This document shows, in pieces, positions 61,645 to 64,000 of a DNA stretch of 64,000 nt (position 1 is its first letter; each line of letters opens with the position of its first letter). Source of the DNA: CAZBSE01 sp964494385 (GTDB lineage: Bacteria; Actinomycetota; Humimicrobiia; Humimicrobiales; Humimicrobiaceae). Where the stretch lies: assembly GCA_964494385.1 (NCBI GenBank), contig CAZBSE010000001.1, positions 1 to 64,000 on the forward strand. Direction: 5' to 3'. Under the pieces are notes generated by a model, which had not been told where the DNA came from, did no database searches, and saw only the letters and a list, made by a program, of their open reading frames with translations. A program made the position numbers and the translations under genes.

Positions 61645-62703
61645 TTACTCCAGCATCATTCTTTTAACTTCATCAAGGCTATGTGCCTTTTCTAATACCA
61701 ATTCCCTGGTAATTTTATTACTCTTATACAGATCTACCAGTGACCTGTCCATGGTCATCATCCCCATCTTCCCGCTTGACTGTATTGCTGAATAAATCTG
61801 ATGCACTTTCATTTCTCTTATCATATTTCTTATGGCAGGCGTTACAAGCATTAATTCCGTGGCAGGAACTCTTCCATCATTGTCTTTATTGGGTATTAAT
61901 TGCTGTACGAGTACAGCCTTTAGCGTACTCGCCAGCTGGTTCCTTATTTGTTTTTGCTGATGAGTTGGAAAAATATCTATAATCCTATCCACTGTTTGGG
62001 GTGCGTCCTGGGTATGAAGAGTAGAAAAGACAAGATGACCTGTTTCGGCTGCAGTCAGGGTATTCGATATTGTTTCCAGATCCCTCATTTCTCCTACCAT
62101 TATGACATCAGGGTCTTCCCTTAAAATATACTTGAGTGCAAGCTCAAATGATTTTGTATCCGTAAGTATTTCTCTCTGGCTTACAATACTTTTTTTATGT
62201 GTAAACAAATATTCTATAGGATCTTCTATGGTTATAATATTTTCGGATCTTTTTGTGTTTATCATATCGATTATAGAAGCGAGTGTGGTTGATTTCCCGC
62301 AGCCGGTGGGTCCGGTTACCAGAATAAGGCCCCTTGGATAATTGGCAAATTCCGCAACTTGTGCCGGCAGATTTAATTCTTCAATGCTCTGTATCTCTCT
62401 TGAGATAAGCCTGAACGCAGCAGCAAGACTATTTCTTTGATAATAATAACTGCACCTGAATCTTCCATATCCGGATAACGAATATGAAAAGTCGACTACA
62501 AGCTGGTTTTCCAGTCTTGCCAGCTGTTCTTCATTTAATATCCTGGTAAGCATCTTTTTTGAAATATCAGGAGTAACTTCTCCAAATTTTTCCAGTTTTA
62601 CAAGCTTTCCATGTATCCTTATTGTAGGAGGAAGAACACATACAATATGGACATCCGACGCTTCTCTTTTCATTGCTTCTAATAAAATGTCGTCAATATT
62701 CAT
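61645..62703 (-). CDS. pilT: Pilus retraction ATPase PilT
   Basis: Hexameric ATPase that powers pilus disassembly and twitching. The Walker A motif is GPTGCGKST (131-139), followed by the Asp box ITIEDPIEYL, Walker B DPDVIMVGEMRDLETI and the His box TGHLVFSTLHTQDA. The C-terminal AIRNMIRE is the AIRNLIRE motif that marks PilT rather than PilB. The length of 352 is typical. The assembly ATPase PilB is not found up to the window end. It may lie elsewhere or beyond position 64000. Confidence 0.95.
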   Translation of the reverse strand: MNIDDILLEAMKREASDVHIVCVLPPTIRIHGKLVKLEKFGEVTPDISKKMLTRILNEEQLARLENQLVVDFSYSLSGYGRFRCSYYYQRNSLAAAFRLISREIQSIEELNLPAQVAEFANYPRGLILVTGPTGCGKSTTLASIIDMINTKRSENIITIEDPIEYLFTHKKSIVSQREILTDTKSFELALKYILREDPDVIMVGEMRDLETISNTLTAAETGHLVFSTLHTQDAPQTVDRIIDIFPTHQQKQIRNQLASTLKAVLVQQLIPNKDNDGRVPATELMLVTPAIRNMIREMKVHQIYSAIQSSGKMGMMTMDRSLVDLYKSNKITRELVLEKAHSLDEVKRMMLE

Positions 62704-62739
62704 TTTTCCTTTCCAATTGCCTAATTTATTATATATTAA

Positions 62740-63600
62740 CTATTGTACATTATCCAAAAGTATTTTCTTCACCATGTTTATCCTTGGCACTAAATTAAAC
62801 CATATCTTGAAAGAGAACAAAGCCTGGTTCAGAAGCATATCCAGACCGTTTATTACTATAGCGCCTTCCTTCCTGGCTTTTTTTACCAGTCTGGTTTCTA
62901 CAGGTTTATACACCATATCAAATATAACTTTCCCTTTAAGATTCCAGCTTCCGGGTATAATTATCTTATTTTTATAAATCCCTATATCCATCCCTACGGG
63001 GGTGCAATTAACTATTAAATCTGTATCTTTTATTTTATTATCCATATCACCAATAGCCTGTAAAGCTTTTATCCTATCGCTGCCTATGGATCTGAAATTA
63101 TCTATAATTTTATAAATTTTTTCTTTAGTTCTGCTGTATACATATATTTCCCTTACCCCTTTTTTAAGCATTCCGTAAATAGTACTCTTTGCGGAACCGC
63201 CTGCTCCCAATACCAGACATTGTTTTCCTAACCATTTAAAATTTCTGTCATCCACTGATTTTATAAAACCTTTAACATCCGTATTAAAACCCCTGGAAGT
63301 CCTTTTTCCCGGATAGAATTTTACTGTATTTACGGATTTAATAATTGAAGAGGGACCATCCGTTTTGTCAACCAATTTAAAAACTTCTTCTTTGAAGGGC
63401 ATGGTCACGTTTAATCCCGCAAATCCCATTTTCTTTATACTTTTAAAAACTTCAGTCAGGTCTTCCGTTGAAAATTCAAATGCGACATAAACAGCTTCCT
63501 TTGAATATTTTTTTATAAGGTAATTATGAATTTTCGGAGATAGACTATGCTTTACAGGATTGCCTATAAGGGCGATAACCTTTGTATTTGAACCAATCAT
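62740..63600 (-). CDS. aroE: Shikimate dehydrogenase
   Basis: Fourth shikimate-pathway enzyme. It reduces 3-dehydroshikimate with NADPH. The substrate-binding motif GNPVKHSLSPKIHN is near the N-terminus. NVTMPFKEEVF has the catalytic Lys, and the NADP-binding LGAGGSAKSTIYGML is in the middle. The end has GLDMLLNQALFSFKIW. The length of 286 is normal. It leads directly into pilT (36 bp gap), as aroE is next to a prepilin-peptidase-like gene in mycobacteria. Confidence 0.96.
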   Translation of the reverse strand: MIGSNTKVIALIGNPVKHSLSPKIHNYLIKKYSKEAVYVAFEFSTEDLTEVFKSIKKMGFAGLNVTMPFKEEVFKLVDKTDGPSSIIKSVNTVKFYPGKRTSRGFNTDVKGFIKSVDDRNFKWLGKQCLVLGAGGSAKSTIYGMLKKGVREIYVYSRTKEKIYKIIDNFRSIGSDRIKALQAIGDMDNKIKDTDLIVNCTPVGMDIGIYKNKIIIPGSWNLKGKVIFDMVYKPVETRLVKKARKEGAIVINGLDMLLNQALFSFKIWFNLVPRINMVKKILLDNVQ

Positions 63601-63641
63601 CTTTAGTCTTTTTTACAATTATTGTAAATATATTATTGCGA

Positions 63642-63926
63642 TCAGTATTTTATTTCAAAAATATTATATTCTTTACTATTTTTAATTTCTTCTATTTTTA
63701 CATCCGCTACTGCTGAAAAAGCAGGGCCTTCTTTTATTTCATTTATAAAATTATTAAGGTCTTCTTCTTCCCCCTGACAGATTACTTCCACTTTCCTGCC
63801 AGGGGTATTCCTGACATACCCTTTTATATCGTATTTTCCGGCTATCGATTCTGCATAATATCTGAATCCAACACCCTGCACTCTACCTGATAGTACAACC
63901 TCATAAGTTTTAATATTTTCAATCAT
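63642..63926 (-). CDS. Acylphosphatase
   Basis: Small hydrolase of acyl phosphates, 94 residues. The signature is SGRVQGVGFRYYAE with the catalytic Arg22, and GYVRNTPGRKVEV with the catalytic Asn40. It lies 41 bp before aroE on the minus strand and the window ends shortly after its start codon. Confidence 0.94.
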   Translation of the reverse strand: MIENIKTYEVVLSGRVQGVGFRYYAESIAGKYDIKGYVRNTPGRKVEVICQGEEEDLNNFINEIKEGPAFSAVADVKIEEIKNSKEYNIFEIKY

Positions 63927-64000
63927 ATATCTTTTAAATTAATTATAATAATTATACTAAAAATTTTTTATATTTTCAAATTCTCAAACTTTTATAACTT

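Noticed and set aside
1..64000. CRISPR array or toxin-antitoxin pair
   Set aside because: No regularly spaced repeats with unique spacers and no small two-gene toxin-antitoxin pair were seen.

Overview
The window is about 64 kb of AT-rich bacterial chromosome. It has no phage, no complete insertion sequence and no CRISPR array. Three stretches of gene order point to a deep-branching, low-GC member of the Actinobacteriota. (1) The set GarA-like FHA protein, FtsR-type MerR, DUF151 protein and second MerR protein matches mycobacterial Rv1827-Rv1830. (2) tlyA-nadK-recN-pyrG-NUDIX-xerD-scpA-scpB, with cmk and der further along, matches Rv1694-Rv1713. (3) aroE, then aroC-aroK-aroB-aroQ-Xaa-Pro peptidase-efp-nusB, matches Rv2552c-Rv2533c. 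The affiliation is inferred from remembered gene order, not from a database search. The cell makes isoprenoids by the MEP route (ispH), makes shikimate-pathway aromatics, and has type IV pili.

Layout. 1-4940, the only plus-strand genes: a structured inverted-repeat element, a ROK repressor with a strong promoter, a leader-peptide/stem-loop region, and a CUT1 sugar ABC transporter (lipoprotein and two permeases, no ATPase). 5142-11684, minus: a LbH acyltransferase, then the garA/ftsR/merR cluster with a D,D-carboxypeptidase, a DUF3048 lipoprotein, hpt, DUF151 and a small nuclease-like protein. 11729-19999: tRNA-Pro, gpsA, der, a short DUF512 radical-SAM protein, ispH, plsC, cmk, aroA and tyrA. 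20000-20528: a large intergenic region with an apparently free-standing structured RNA on the plus strand, with its own promoter and terminator. 20529-30496: a GGDEF/HD-GYP receptor, transketolase, a CDF transporter with three C-terminal domains, a HEXXH lipoprotein-like protein, a MATE pump and a GT2. 30722-44889: an unusual LVIVD-PKD-transglutaminase lipoprotein, scpB/scpA, trpS, an M50 protease, xerD, NUDIX, an M20 peptidase, DUF1461, pyrG, recN, nadK and tlyA. 44895-63926: a prenyl synthase, nusB, efp and pepP, then type IV pilus genes interleaved with aroQ/B/K/C and aroE, and an acylphosphatase.

How the parts work together. The pilus genes supply three minor-pilin-like proteins (one with three 90-residue FN3-like repeats), PilP/O/N/M-like assembly proteins, the prepilin peptidase, the major pilin, PilC and PilT. 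No pilB or pilQ is visible. A SigB/SigF-type sigma gene lies between pilC and the pilin gene. The pilin promoter can be read as GTCTAA-N13-GGGTAT, close to the SigB/SigF consensus, which suggests a dedicated pilin regulon. The least explained items are the 168-nt RNA at 20226-20393, the inverted-repeat element at 35-188, the tandem palindromes before the second MerR gene, and two genes (a sugar permease and tlyA) whose conserved N-termini begin upstream of any ATG, GTG or TTG.
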